From: Actinomycetes bacterium
GTDB taxonomy: Bacteria > Actinomycetota > Acidimicrobiia > Acidimicrobiales > JAJZXF01
NCBI GenBank assembly: GCA_021802485.1
Contig: JAJZXF010000021.1
Coordinates: 1 to 34,740, forward strand
Length of the DNA stretch: 34,740 nt
Direction of reading: 5' to 3'
Part shown: positions 1 to 8,290 of the stretch, piece by piece
Layout: each line of letters opens with the position of its first letter
Position numbering within the stretch: position 1 is the stretch's first letter
Notes under the pieces: generated by a model
What the model was told of the DNA's origin: nothing
The model's database searches: none
Seen by the model: the letters and a program-made list of their open reading frames with translations, nothing else
Made by a program: the position numbers and the translations under genes

Positions 1-1052
1 TGAGGGTCGTCTGCGGCCTTGACAGTTTCCTCGTCGGCGACGATGTGGGCGTCCATACGATGGATTCCATCCTCGCGCTCTGTGTCGTTGTCGTGATCAA
101 ATGACCTGTCGCTCAACACCTGGGTTGTCTTGGCGACATCCGCGTCGGTGTAAACGAGGTTGTGGGTGTCAGAGTCCTGTGTGAAGAACGTGAGCACGCT
201 CCTCTTGCGGAAGGGGTCGCGGCCGCAATGCATGACCGCGTGGAAGTCCAGGTCGAAGACCGCCTGGTCCGCGGTAGCGAGCCCGGCGTTGATCATCTGC
301 TCCTCCAAGGCAGCGAGAAAACCGCGCTGGTTGTTGTGGCTGGTGCGATAGGAGTAGTCGGTCAGCGCCGTCTTCTTGGGCATGGTCGCGAGCCTAGCGA
401 ACAGAGCTGCTGCGGGATCGACCAGCAAGATGTCATCGACGTGGGAAACCCGGCGGGCGCCGGTCAGGTTCAGCGCGAGCAGTGACAGCAACCACCTGGT
501 CGCGGGGATGAGCCGGGTGCTCGGGTACCCTGCCCGGCGGACCGGGTCGCACAAATCCAGGCCAACCAGATCGGGGAGGGTCAACAGCACGCCGGCCATC
601 TTGGTGTGCACACGCCTCGGCCATGTTGCGAAGTCGATGACCGACGCCCGGGGTAGTTGGGTGTAGCGGCCGAAGGTGCCCGGTGAGACAGAAGCCTCCG
701 GCGCAGGGTGGCGCAGCAGTCGACCGAACCCTTCGTCGGTGAGGATCTCAGCAACGCTCGTGCGGTTGAGTGGTGTTCCTTCGTTCCCGAGCTGGGTCGA
801 GATCTCATAGGTCGACAGGCCCTGCCGACGTAGCTCGATCACTCGGCCACGAACCCGGTCCTTGGCCGGGGCGACACCTGGGGGTGGACCGGGTTTCCCC
901 GGTGGCGCGAACAGCGCCAGCTTGCCAGCGCGAAAGTCGCGGACCTGGTTCACCACCGACCAGCGGCTGTAGCCGAACCAGGCGCCTGCAGCCGCATCGC
1001 TCAGCCCGTCGACGAAAACCGCCCGCAGCGTCTCGTACCGGCGGCGGTTCAC
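1..1052 (-). CDS. Transposase-like protein, N-terminal part (runs off left edge)
   Basis: The reading frame is open without a stop from the left edge to a GTG at 1052, about 350 codons, so the gene continues outside the window. The N-terminus (MNRRRYETLRAVFVDGLSD) followed by WFGYSRWSVVNQVRDFRAGK reads as a helix-turn-helix. A second HTH-like stretch (LRRQGLSTYEISTQLGNEG) follows a proline-rich linker. Further in are ARRVSHVDDILLVD and FDLDFHAVMHCGRDPF, whose acidic residues could belong to a DDE-type nuclease. The layout matches a group of long actinobacterial proteins annotated as transposases; this is from memory, and no terminal repeats are visible. The GTG start is chosen because an in-frame stop lies shortly upstream; a GAGGAG stretch directly abuts it. 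The last 35 or so residues before the edge look compositionally different and may mark a junction. Confidence 0.6.
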   Translation of the reverse strand, partial: MNRRRYETLRAVFVDGLSDAAAGAWFGYSRWSVVNQVRDFRAGKLALFAPPGKPGPPPGVAPAKDRVRGRVIELRRQGLSTYEISTQLGNEGTPLNRTSVAEILTDEGFGRLLRHPAPEASVSPGTFGRYTQLPRASVIDFATWPRRVHTKMAGVLLTLPDLVGLDLCDPVRRAGYPSTRLIPATRWLLSLLALNLTGARRVSHVDDILLVDPAAALFARLATMPKKTALTDYSYRTSHNNQRGFLAALEEQMINAGLATADQAVFDLDFHAVMHCGRDPFRKRSVLTFFTQDSDTHNLVYTDADVAKTTQVLSDRSFDHDNDTEREDGIHRMDAHIVADEETVKAADDP

Positions 1053-1405
1053 CTCCTCGGGCGACGTAAACCACTCCCCGGCCTCATATTGTCTTGATCA
1101 CGCTGCCATATGTCATGCATACCAGATCGACTGTCGCCAATGGTGGACCCTCTAGCGTCCCCCACTCGATCGGATGATTTGCCAGTTCCCCCGCTCAGAG
1201 CAGGTACGCCTGCCACCGAAGCCGATCCGGCCAGGACGACAGGCAAGTCACAGCCACATCATTCACCAGCTAGAACCCAGCAACTCTCCGAGGTAAGTCC
1301 GATCCGCTCAGGAGGCATAACCACAGGTCACTGGGCTCTTCGACGCAGACGCTTTACCTACTCGAGCACAATGTTTTCACCGAACCAGTTGTGCGGAAAT
1401 CGGCG
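1053..1405. other. Intergenic stretch without recognisable gene
   Basis: I see no convincing coding frame, RNA gene or terminator in these 350 bases between the transposase-like gene and the AbiE-type pair. The short frames present have atypical composition and no ribosome binding site. A GGGCTCTTCGACG stretch near 1335 is reminiscent of the GGCTCTT-type ends of ISL3-family elements, but it has no convincing partner in the window. Confidence 0.4.
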
Positions 1406-2284
1406 CTAGGGACGGGCCGAATCAATCTGGTTCACCAGATCCTGGACTCGTGCGACTGCATCGGAAATCGAGTAGTCAAGCTGCTCGGTCTCCACAAGCC
1501 GTGCCCAGATATCATACCAACCTGGCCACGCGAGGACCGTCGGCGGCCACGGATGTTTGCCACGGAGCCCAAAGATCTCGACGCAGGCATCCCGGAGGTC
1601 AGGCATTTGGTCCTCATCGAGTGCCAGCTCCTCGATAAGGAGGATGTCGGCGAGGTCGCGCGCCCGCTGATTTGGATGCTCCTCGCCCATGTCCTCCGTA
1701 CACGCGTGGAGCTTCTGGGCCACCTGGTAGCGGATGGGGAGGAACGGGATCGACTCTGCCTCGGTGAGCTGGACAGGCGCAAGAGACACGGCCGCCGGGA
1801 GCACCTCGACCTGGTCGAGTGAGCGACCCTCCTCGGGAGACAGCTCCATAGGAACCGTCACGAAGTCCTTGTCCCTGTATAGGAGCTTGACCCGGAAGCG
1901 AACCGGGGGCGTGGCGAGCCCGGTACCCAGGATTGGCTCACCCTCGGTCGTTCTGCCGGTGAACCCGCTCCATCCCCTGCGCACCCCTTCGTCGATGAGG
2001 CCGATCGCCTCGCTCACCTCGCCCCGGTAAGCACCGTCGAGGTCATTCGACGCCCGGGCCCGAAACCCGAACCTGAGCTCGAGGGCGGCCCCTCCCTTGA
2101 AGGCGATCCGCTCCCGGCCTTCCTCGTCCTTGAGGCCTTCGAGCATCTGGATGATCGCCATCACGCCGACCAGGCGACGAAGGCGGCCGGACGTGACTCG
2201 CGCCTCGGCATCTCTGGCCCAGACATCGAGGAGTCGGCTCAAGTGTCCGCGGTCGCCCGGTAGCCGCTGCGGTGGCGTGCTCAC
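1406..2284 (-). CDS. abiEii: Nucleotidyltransferase toxin, AbiEii type (type IV toxin-antitoxin)
   Basis: This 292-residue protein carries the AbiEii/DUF1814 nucleotidyltransferase signature: FKGGAALELRFGFR (the KGG-x-AL motif) followed by a downstream SNDLD that supplies metal-binding acids. The IRYQVAQKLHACTE and NQRARDLADILLIEE segments match the conserved Lys and Arg-Asp regions of the family. Such toxins act as NTP-dependent transferases that block growth, and are described in abortive phage infection and plasmid stabilisation. The ATG overlaps the stop of the upstream antitoxin gene by four bases (ATGA), the usual coupled AbiEi-AbiEii order. Length and motifs look intact, so unlike its neighbour at 3119 it is probably functional. 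Confidence 0.85.
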   Translation of the reverse strand: MSTPPQRLPGDRGHLSRLLDVWARDAEARVTSGRLRRLVGVMAIIQMLEGLKDEEGRERIAFKGGAALELRFGFRARASNDLDGAYRGEVSEAIGLIDEGVRRGWSGFTGRTTEGEPILGTGLATPPVRFRVKLLYRDKDFVTVPMELSPEEGRSLDQVEVLPAAVSLAPVQLTEAESIPFLPIRYQVAQKLHACTEDMGEEHPNQRARDLADILLIEELALDEDQMPDLRDACVEIFGLRGKHPWPPTVLAWPGWYDIWARLVETEQLDYSISDAVARVQDLVNQIDSARP

Positions 2285-2874
2285 GCACGGACCCTCGTCC
2301 TCGTGCCGCCGTGCACACGTGCATTGCGATCAGCCAGCTGCACCCGCAACCTTGCGGCGCCAAGCTCGCCGACGAGTTCCCGTCGCCGAGCGTTCGCGAT
2401 CGCCTGTTCAGCCATGTTGCCCTCAAGCCCTTTGGCAATGGCCTCCTCGATAGCGGCCTGCGGCGCGAGCACGGGAATGCCGTCGACATGGTCGATTTGG
2501 TCCGGCTCGAGGCGCCGTTGACGGAGCCGGAACCGGCGATCATGGGCCCGGCGCACTCGCTGGCCGGCGGGGAGGATGACCTCGATCTCCCGGGGGTTCA
2601 CGTCCGCGAGGCGCCACAGCGCAAGCGCAGCGTCGCCAGCGACAACGCCCTGCCCGCGAGCCGTAAGAACGGCCTCGTGGTATTCATCGAGCGGTCCCAC
2701 AGGCAGTGCCGTTAGGCGGTAGAGGCCTTGGGCTCGCCGTTCGAGGCGGCCCGCCATGGCCAGCCGGCGGAGGTAGTCGGGGCGGATGCCAGCCTTCTCA
2801 GCCTCCTCGGTCCGGACGAAGCCGTGCTGATCGGCAGCCAGTTTAACAAGGCGGTCGTAGGGAGTGGTCGGCAT
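2281..2874 (-). CDS. abiEi: AbiEi-type antitoxin / winged-helix transcriptional regulator
   Basis: The 197-residue protein starts with a winged-helix domain (about residues 5-50: DRLVKLAADQHGFVRTEEA, then YLRRLAMAGRLERRAQGLYR), typical of AbiEi antitoxins and of the AbiEi_4 family. The C-terminal part (VDGIPVLAPQAAIEEAIAKG) corresponds to the antitoxin effector domain. In type IV systems the antitoxin does not bind the toxin directly; it represses its own operon by binding inverted repeats at the promoter. It is the first gene of the pair and overlaps the toxin start by four bases. The ATG at 2874 has only a weak AGG upstream, and a TACACT hexamer six bases before it suggests leaderless transcription. 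Confidence 0.85.
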   Translation of the reverse strand: MPTTPYDRLVKLAADQHGFVRTEEAEKAGIRPDYLRRLAMAGRLERRAQGLYRLTALPVGPLDEYHEAVLTARGQGVVAGDAALALWRLADVNPREIEVILPAGQRVRRAHDRRFRLRQRRLEPDQIDHVDGIPVLAPQAAIEEAIAKGLEGNMAEQAIANARRRELVGELGAARLRVQLADRNARVHGGTRTRVRA

Positions 2875-2880
2875 ACCTGG

Positions 2881-2886
2881 AGTGTA
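2881..2886 (-). promoter_or_regulatory. Possible -10 box for the abiE pair (leaderless)
   Basis: On the minus strand a TACACT hexamer ends six bases before the antitoxin ATG, so transcription would start at or next to the start codon. No good -35 is visible at the normal spacing, so this is weak. Confidence 0.25.
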
Positions 2887-3118
2887 GCAGGTTTAGCACG
2901 GTATGGACGCTCCAACTTGGAAGCTAACGTCAGTACCGTGGCGTTTTGGGCATACTATTGCCATCCTCCAGATGCCGACCCGATAGGGGTGGCCTTGAGG
3001 CGGCCGCCATGGTGTGAGATCCGTGGGCTCTCACGTACCACTACCCCACATGTGGGAGGACAACGGACTCCATAAGGTGAAATCGCGAAGACGTGTTCGC
3101 CATCTGCTGAGTGAATAC

Positions 3119-5346
3119 ATGACCGCCATGGAAGACGATCAGGAGGGGGAGGACCAGTTCGCGCCTGTCGGCTACCTGGCCGATGCCCCGCTTTACGATC
3201 CCGATCGGGATCGCCTCCGACGGGAACCCTTCGCCCATCGGGTCGCTGACACGACTAGCGCCCGAACCGACCCAACGAGTCTCGTGATTGGTATCTACGG
3301 CCGTTGGGGTGAGGGCAAGACGACCGTGCTCAACTTCATCGAGCAGCGACTCGCCGGGTCGGGCACCGTTGTCTGCGTCCGCTTCAACCCCTGGCTCTAC
3401 CAGGGCGAGTCCCAGCCCCTTCTCTCCTTTTTCGAGACTCTTGCAACGGCGATCGGGCGGAGTCTGAAGACGAAGAAGGAGGAGATGGGCAAGTGGCTCC
3501 GGACGCTCGGCTCCGCACTCGGAACGGTTTCCCTCGGGGTGGGCTTTGTCAACGTGAGTCCCGGATCCGCGGTCGAGAACCTTGGGAACAGCCTTTCGTC
3601 CGTTGACATCTATGAGAAGCGTCAGCAACTCGAAGCCCTACTCGCCGAGTCGGGCAGACGGATCGTCATCATGATCGACGACATCGACCGGCTGGACGAC
3701 ACCGAGATCGCCACGATCTTCAAGCTCGTCAAACTCGCAGCGGACTTCACTCACACCGCCTACGTCCTCACCTTCGACCAGGAGGTCGTGTCGAGAGCGC
3801 TCGCCAAGCGCTACGCCAGCTCCGATGAGTCTGGGAGCAGCTTCATCAAGAAGATCGTCCAGGTCCCGATCGAACGTCCGCACGCCGACAGGGACGTTCT
3901 CCAGACGATGACCTTGGAGGCGATGGAGGGCGCCCTCAAGGGCGTCGGTGTGGAACTCGACGATGCGGACGCCAATCGATTTTCGACCGTCTTTGCCGGG
4001 CACCTCGGTTGTCCCCGGATCGACACCCCTCGGATGGTGAAGCGGATCGCCAACGCCATCGAGTTCGTGGTGCCGCTCGTGGCCGGAGAAGTCAACATCA
4101 CCGACCTTCTCCTCATGCAGACGTTCGGCGTGCTCTTCCCCAAGGTCGTGCGCAAAATTCCAAACGGCAAGGACGCCCTGCTGGGAAGGCGTTTGATTAT
4201 GGGTTCCAGAACGTCGAAGACCTTGTGCGTCAACAACTAGAGCCGCTCTTCGAGGGGCTCTCCAAAGAGGAGAGGGACGACGTGACGGGAGCGCTCCGCG
4301 AGCTATTCCCCCGGATCGAGCGGCTCTAGTCGAACTATCACTACGGCCACGAGTCGATCCCCGGTTGGCACAAGGCACAGCGCATCTGCGCTCCGAACTA
4401 CTTCGATCGCTATTTCTCTTACGGCATCCCAGTCGGCGATCTCGCCGACGCTGACCTGAAGGGCTTCCTCTCAGGCGTTGTCAGCATGAGCGAGGAGGAG
4501 TCCGCTGTCGCCCTCGCCCACCTCTACGAGACCTCCAGCGCGAAGCGTTTCGTGGAGAAGCTCAGGCCAGTGGAATCCTCGCTGGACGGTCCGACCCTGC
4601 GGGCCGTGGCCCTTGCGATCTCTGACACGAGCGACAAGCTCCCGGACCATCTTGCAGGACCAATGTCCGGCGTCGTCAGCGCCTTCGACCAAGCAGCCAT
4701 GCACATCGCAGTGGCTCTCGCCCGTCTCGATCCGAGCGAACGGGCTCCGCTCGTGCGGGCGATCATTCAGACGACTCCGTCCCTTCCCTTCGCATCCGAG
4801 GTGCTCCGCAGGTCACGCATCACCTCGGGCGACGACGTCGCCGAAGTGGCACGAGCTCTCACGCCGTCCGAGATCACGGAACTGAAGTCAGTCCTTGCCG
4901 ATCGGATCGCCCAGGAATCTGCAGCCGAGCCTCTGTTCACCTCCATGCCTCGATACGCACCGAACCTTTACTACGACTGGCTTCGTGGCGCAGGCCGGGA
5001 GGCTATCGAGTGTCACCTCAACGAGGCTTGCCACTCCAACGTCGAGACGGCCCTGGCCTTCGTCTGAGCGTTCATGCCGACGGGGTGGAGCATGGTGACC
5101 GGGCTTCGCGTCGGCAGCCAGGTCGAGCGGAATACATACGACTCGATCGCCGGTCTTCTTGACCCGCAAGCCCTCGTCGACATCTTCGCCGAGGCGTACT
5201 GGAGCACGTTGTCGGCTGATCTCCCGGACGACACGCCCTCGCTTACTGCGGAGGAGCGGATCGCCCTCCGGTGGGCGATGATCCATCGCTTCGTCACGAC
5301 CCAGGCCACCGACCCTCTCGATCCCAACCAGGAGTCGGCCGAATAA
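3119..5346 (+). pseudogene. KAP-family P-loop NTPase, disrupted by a frameshift and two stops
   Basis: The first part reads IGIYGRWGEGKTTVLNFIEQ (Walker A), FNPWLYQGESQPLLSFFETL and IVIMIDDIDRLDDTEI (Walker B), then a TFDQEVVSRAL segment. This is the KAP NTPase pattern; such proteins often occur in defence and mobile islands. Near 4180-4190 the reading moves to another frame (KAFDYGFQNVEDLVRQQLEP), runs into TAG at 4327-4329, continues in the same frame as YFDRYFSYGIPVGDLADADL, hits TGA at 5065-5067, and continues to TAA at 5346. Reassembled it would be about 740 residues. Three independent lesions with well-preserved sequence on both sides imply recent decay rather than sequencing error, although single-base errors cannot be excluded. 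The start is taken at MTAMEDDQEG; an upstream ATG at 3014 is possible. Confidence 0.85.
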
Positions 5347-5704
5347 GCGCCGTCCGTCGGCACTTTCGAGCTTGCATGCAACGCGCAGTCCACGGTCATG
5401 CGGCACCGTCCGGCGAGACGCTGGGGCGAAGTCACAAAAAGTGAAGTCGAATGTCGGCGGTCCCATGCAACCCAGATTCAACCTCACGGCGCCATGGCTG
5501 GCCACCAGCGGCGACGTACGGCCACGGGCTCTCAACTCCAAGGCTGCGGCTGATCTGCATATTCGTACGAAGCCGCCGCCCCGGCCCCTGGGAGGAGATA
5601 AGCGAGCCGCTTGTTACCAGTGAGTCCGATTCGGCCGCTCTCGCACCTCTCCTGGTGTTGGAACCGCTCTTATCGTAGTCGATTCGTCTCAGGTCCACGG
5701 GCCG
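5347..5704. other. Intergenic stretch between two pseudogenes
   Basis: About 360 bases with no recognisable gene. The 5' part of the ISL3-type transposase should lie here if the element were intact, but I cannot find its zinc-binding N-terminus or catalytic region in any frame, so that part appears deleted. Confidence 0.5.
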
Positions 5705-6191
5705 ATGGGCTATAGGGCGAAGGTGCTGGTAGACGCCGCCTTCTACCGGGTGCTCATCGCGTCGGACGACAAGACCTTGGCGGGTACGAAGTACTTGTGG
5801 CTGTACCCCAAGGAGAACCTCCCCGAGCGTCACAAGGACCGCTTCGCCACCCTCCGAGGCGGTGATCTGAAGACTGCTCGGGCGCTGGCGATCAAGGAGA
5901 GCCGGCGCGACTTCTGGTCCTACAAGCGCTGGGGCTGGGCGGAGAAGCACTGGAAGCGCTGGTACTTCTGGGCCACCCAGCCAGTGATCGACGCGGCCCA
6001 CACCTTGAAGCGTCGCGAGGCTGGGCTGATGTCCTACTTCGCACATCGCGTGAGCAACGCTGGTGCGGAGCTTAAACAGTCGTATCTAGGCGATCCGGGT
6101 GTCAGCACGCGGGTACCGCAACCGGGAGCACTTCAAGCCTGCAATCTGGTTCCACCTCGGCGGTCTCCAACTTTGCCCCGTTACCCCATGA
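5705..6191 (+). pseudogene. ISL3-family transposase, C-terminal remnant
   Basis: LAGTKYLWLYPKENLPE, KTARALAIKESRRDFW and EAGLMSYFAHRVSNAGAE match the C-terminal third of ISL3-type transposases. After GAE the frame is lost at about 6070, consistent with a two-base deletion. It resumes in a second frame that reads LNSRI, then TAG at 6087-6089 where the family usually has Gln, then RGYRNREHFKPAIWFHLGGL and LQLCPVTP up to a stop at 6189-6191. This is the expected family C-terminus. The catalytic N-terminal two thirds are missing, so the fragment is non-functional. The following bases to about 6223 (ending CCTAGATGCGCCC) could be the decayed right terminal repeat. Confidence 0.8.
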
Positions 6192-6251
6192 CCAGGGCTA
6201 CCCACTGAGAACCTAGATGCGCCCAAAGGCGATGTGCCGGATCGTCCGAGA

Positions 6252-6268
6252 GGTATCCTGTGGATACC
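6252..6268 (+). promoter_or_regulatory. Inverted repeat and TATCCT box over the pgsA start
   Basis: GGTATCC-TGT-GGATACC is a perfect 7-base inverted repeat lying across the GTG start of pgsA. The internal TATCCT could be a -10 box feeding a leaderless transcript at the second start codon, ATG 6269; alternatively GAGAGG just upstream serves the GTG as a ribosome binding site. No convincing -35 is seen. Confidence 0.35.
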
Positions 6269-6880
6269 ATGCCTTCCGACACCTTCGGCCCGTCAGCATT
6301 GCTTACGCCAGCGAACGGCGTTACCCTCGCAAGGCTTCTCGCCGCGGCGCCTTTTGCCGCTGCTGTGGCGGTTGCTGGGCCCTCATGGCTCGCTCTCGCC
6401 TTGTGGGTGCTTCTTGCTTCAAGCGATGGTCTCGACGGATGGGTGGCTCGTAAGCAGGGTGTCACTCACTCCGGAGCCTTTCTCGACCCCCTTGCCGACA
6501 AGTTGCTCGTTCTCGGGGTAATGAGCGCCCTAGTTGCTCTTCGTGAGCTTTGGTGGCTGCCGGTGGCCCTGATCGGCGCGCGCGAGGTGGCAATGAGTGT
6601 CTACAGGTCCTTGGTTGCGACGCGCGGGGTTTCTGTTCCCGCGCGGAACCTAGCGAAGCTCAAGACACTGGTCCAGTATCTGACGGTCAGCTTGGGTCTC
6701 GTGCCTGCTGTGGCTGCTCGCTATGACTTTGCGGTCTCTGCTGCGGCATGGACTGCTGCAGCTTTAACGGTCGCCTCCGGCCTGCAGTACTTGAACGACG
6801 CGACGCGACGTGCACATGTCGGCACAGGGAGCCACGAGATGAGGACCCACGATGAGACGAGGACCTCAAGTGAAGGTTGA
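6260..6880 (+). CDS. pgsA: CDP-diacylglycerol-glycerol-3-phosphate 3-phosphatidyltransferase (CDP-alcohol family)
   Basis: The protein has the CDP-alcohol phosphotransferase signature D-x2-DG-x2-AR-x8-G-x3-D-x3-D, seen as DGLDGWVARKQG followed by GAFLDPLADK around residues 57-82. It is surrounded by hydrophobic segments, consistent with a polytopic membrane enzyme. It would make phosphatidylglycerophosphate from CDP-diacylglycerol and glycerol-3-phosphate, the committed step to phosphatidylglycerol and cardiolipin. The assignment to PgsA rather than a sister enzyme rests on the family pattern and on the actinobacterial pgsA-cinA neighbourhood. GTG 6260 has GAGAGG upstream; ATG 6269 is the alternative. 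The 3' end overlaps the start of cinA. The hydrophilic tail after about residue 185 is probably not conserved. Confidence 0.85.
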   Translation: MDTMPSDTFGPSALLTPANGVTLARLLAAAPFAAAVAVAGPSWLALALWVLLASSDGLDGWVARKQGVTHSGAFLDPLADKLLVLGVMSALVALRELWWLPVALIGAREVAMSVYRSLVATRGVSVPARNLAKLKTLVQYLTVSLGLVPAVAARYDFAVSAAAWTAAALTVASGLQYLNDATRRAHVGTGSHEMRTHDETRTSSEG

Positions 6881-8153
6881 GATCCTGACCGTTGGAACTG
6901 AATTGTTGCTTGGTCACATCGTAGACACGAACGCGGCTTGGCTTGCAGGGGAGCTTGCCGGATCTGGAGTCGATTGTTATCACATCACAACGGTCGGCGA
7001 CCATGTGGATCGGATAGTAGAGGCGCTCTCCGCGGCACTTTCACGTGCTGAGGCGGTGATCGTCTGCGGCGGTCTCGGACCGACCCATGACGACGTGACC
7101 CGTGATGCCCTGGCTGCAGTCATGAAGGTCGCGCTTGTGCGAGACGATGCTCTGGTGGAAAAGATTCGGGGCATGTTCGTGGCCAAAGGACGGACCATGG
7201 CCGCTAGCAATGCTCGCCAGGCGGACGTACCCAGTGGTGCCATGGTGATCCCCCAACGTATCGGGACTGCGCCGGGTCTTATCTGCCCCGTAGAGTCTCC
7301 CACCGGATCGAAGGTGATCTATGCGCTTCCCGGGGTACCCTCAGAGATGAAGGAGATGGCGCTGCGCGCCGTGTTTCCTGAGTTGATCCGTCGTCGTGGG
7401 TCGGGCAGTGTCATCATGAGCCGCGTGATTCGAACCTGGGGCCTTCCCGAGTCTGTCCTAGCGGAGATCCTCGCGCCCCGAATCCGCGAGCTTGACGCGA
7501 ACGCTGCCGATAGCGGTAACGGGATGAGCCCAACGCTCGCCTTTCAGGCAAGCGGGATAGATGGCGTGAAGGTTCGTGTGACGGTCAAGGCAGCAGACGC
7601 CCTGTCGGCGACGATCTTGCTCGATTCAGAGGAAGAGATCGTGCGGGGCCTGCTCGGCGACGCTGTTTTCGGGGTCGACTCGGTTACCATGGAGATTGCC
7701 GTGGGTGCCATGTTGGCAGAAGGTGGTCTCACTCTGGGACTCGCAGAGTCGGTTACTGGAGGGCTCATCGCCTCCAGGATCGTTGCAACGCCCGGCGCGA
7801 GCACCTGGTTCCGAGGCTCCGTTGTCGCTTACGGTTCAGGCGTGAAGCAGGATGTGCTCGGGATCAGCGACGGGCCGGTGGTGAAACGTGAAGCTGCTCG
7901 GGAGATGGCAGAAGCAGCTCGCAGGCTCTTTGGCGCAGCGATCGGGCTTGCAACGACCGGGGTCGCGGGTCCGGACCGTCAGGAGAATGTGGAAGTCGGA
8001 ACGGTGCATGTCGGCCTGTCGGGGCCGGGCGAGCATACTGCGGTCCTCTCGGTGCAGCTTCCGGGAGATCGAGAGCAGGTCAGGCAGTTGGCTTCGATCT
8101 CAGCGCTGGACCTTCTCCGCCGCGAGCTCATCTCCAATTCCAGGCACGTGTAA
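6870..8153 (+). CDS. cinA: CinA family competence/damage-inducible protein
   Basis: Starting at GTG 6870 the protein begins VKVEILTVGTELLLGHIVDT, the canonical CinA opening; an ATG 18 bases upstream is also possible. The N-terminal MoCF-biosynthesis-like (COG1058) domain contains VIVCGGLGPTHDDVTRDAL and YALPGVPSEMKEM. The C-terminal domain shows GLTLGLAESVTGGLIASRI, VVAYGSGVKQDVLG and GLATTGVAGPD, characteristic of the nicotinamide-nucleotide amidohydrolase (PncC-like) part. At about 427 residues it is the full two-domain form, which recycles NMN and/or hydrolyses ADP-ribose-type by-products. It overlaps pgsA by 11 bases and is probably co-transcribed. In several lineages cinA is followed by thpR and recA; here those lie some 10 kb away. 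Confidence 0.93.
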   Translation: MKVEILTVGTELLLGHIVDTNAAWLAGELAGSGVDCYHITTVGDHVDRIVEALSAALSRAEAVIVCGGLGPTHDDVTRDALAAVMKVALVRDDALVEKIRGMFVAKGRTMAASNARQADVPSGAMVIPQRIGTAPGLICPVESPTGSKVIYALPGVPSEMKEMALRAVFPELIRRRGSGSVIMSRVIRTWGLPESVLAEILAPRIRELDANAADSGNGMSPTLAFQASGIDGVKVRVTVKAADALSATILLDSEEEIVRGLLGDAVFGVDSVTMEIAVGAMLAEGGLTLGLAESVTGGLIASRIVATPGASTWFRGSVVAYGSGVKQDVLGISDGPVVKREAAREMAEAARRLFGAAIGLATTGVAGPDRQENVEVGTVHVGLSGPGEHTAVLSVQLPGDREQVRQLASISALDLLRRELISNSRHV

Positions 8154-8277
8154 CGAAAGCTCTTGCGCAGGACCAGACGGAACTCACCAGTGGCAGTATC
8201 GGGTGGTCTGGCGGGCTGGATCCTGTTTTCTCACGAAGTTTCTCAGAGAGGCGCGCCGATCCGCAGTATGCGAGTGG

Positions 8278-8283
8278 TATGCT
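8278..8283 (+). promoter_or_regulatory. Putative -10 box (TATGCT) for a leaderless transcript
   Basis: TATGCT lies seven bases upstream of GTG 8291, placing the expected transcription start on the start codon. No ribosome binding site precedes that GTG. The -35 region is GC-rich and unconvincing. Confidence 0.4.
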
Positions 8284-8290
8284 CTGGCGC

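Noticed and set aside
3045-3056. 12-bp palindrome CCCACATGTGGG upstream of the KAP pseudogene
   Set aside because: A single short palindrome without promoter elements or a second copy is compatible with chance.
3638-4378. 246-codon minus-strand frame opposite the KAP pseudogene
   Set aside because: Its composition mirrors the opposite coding strand, whose Walker motifs clearly identify the real frame.
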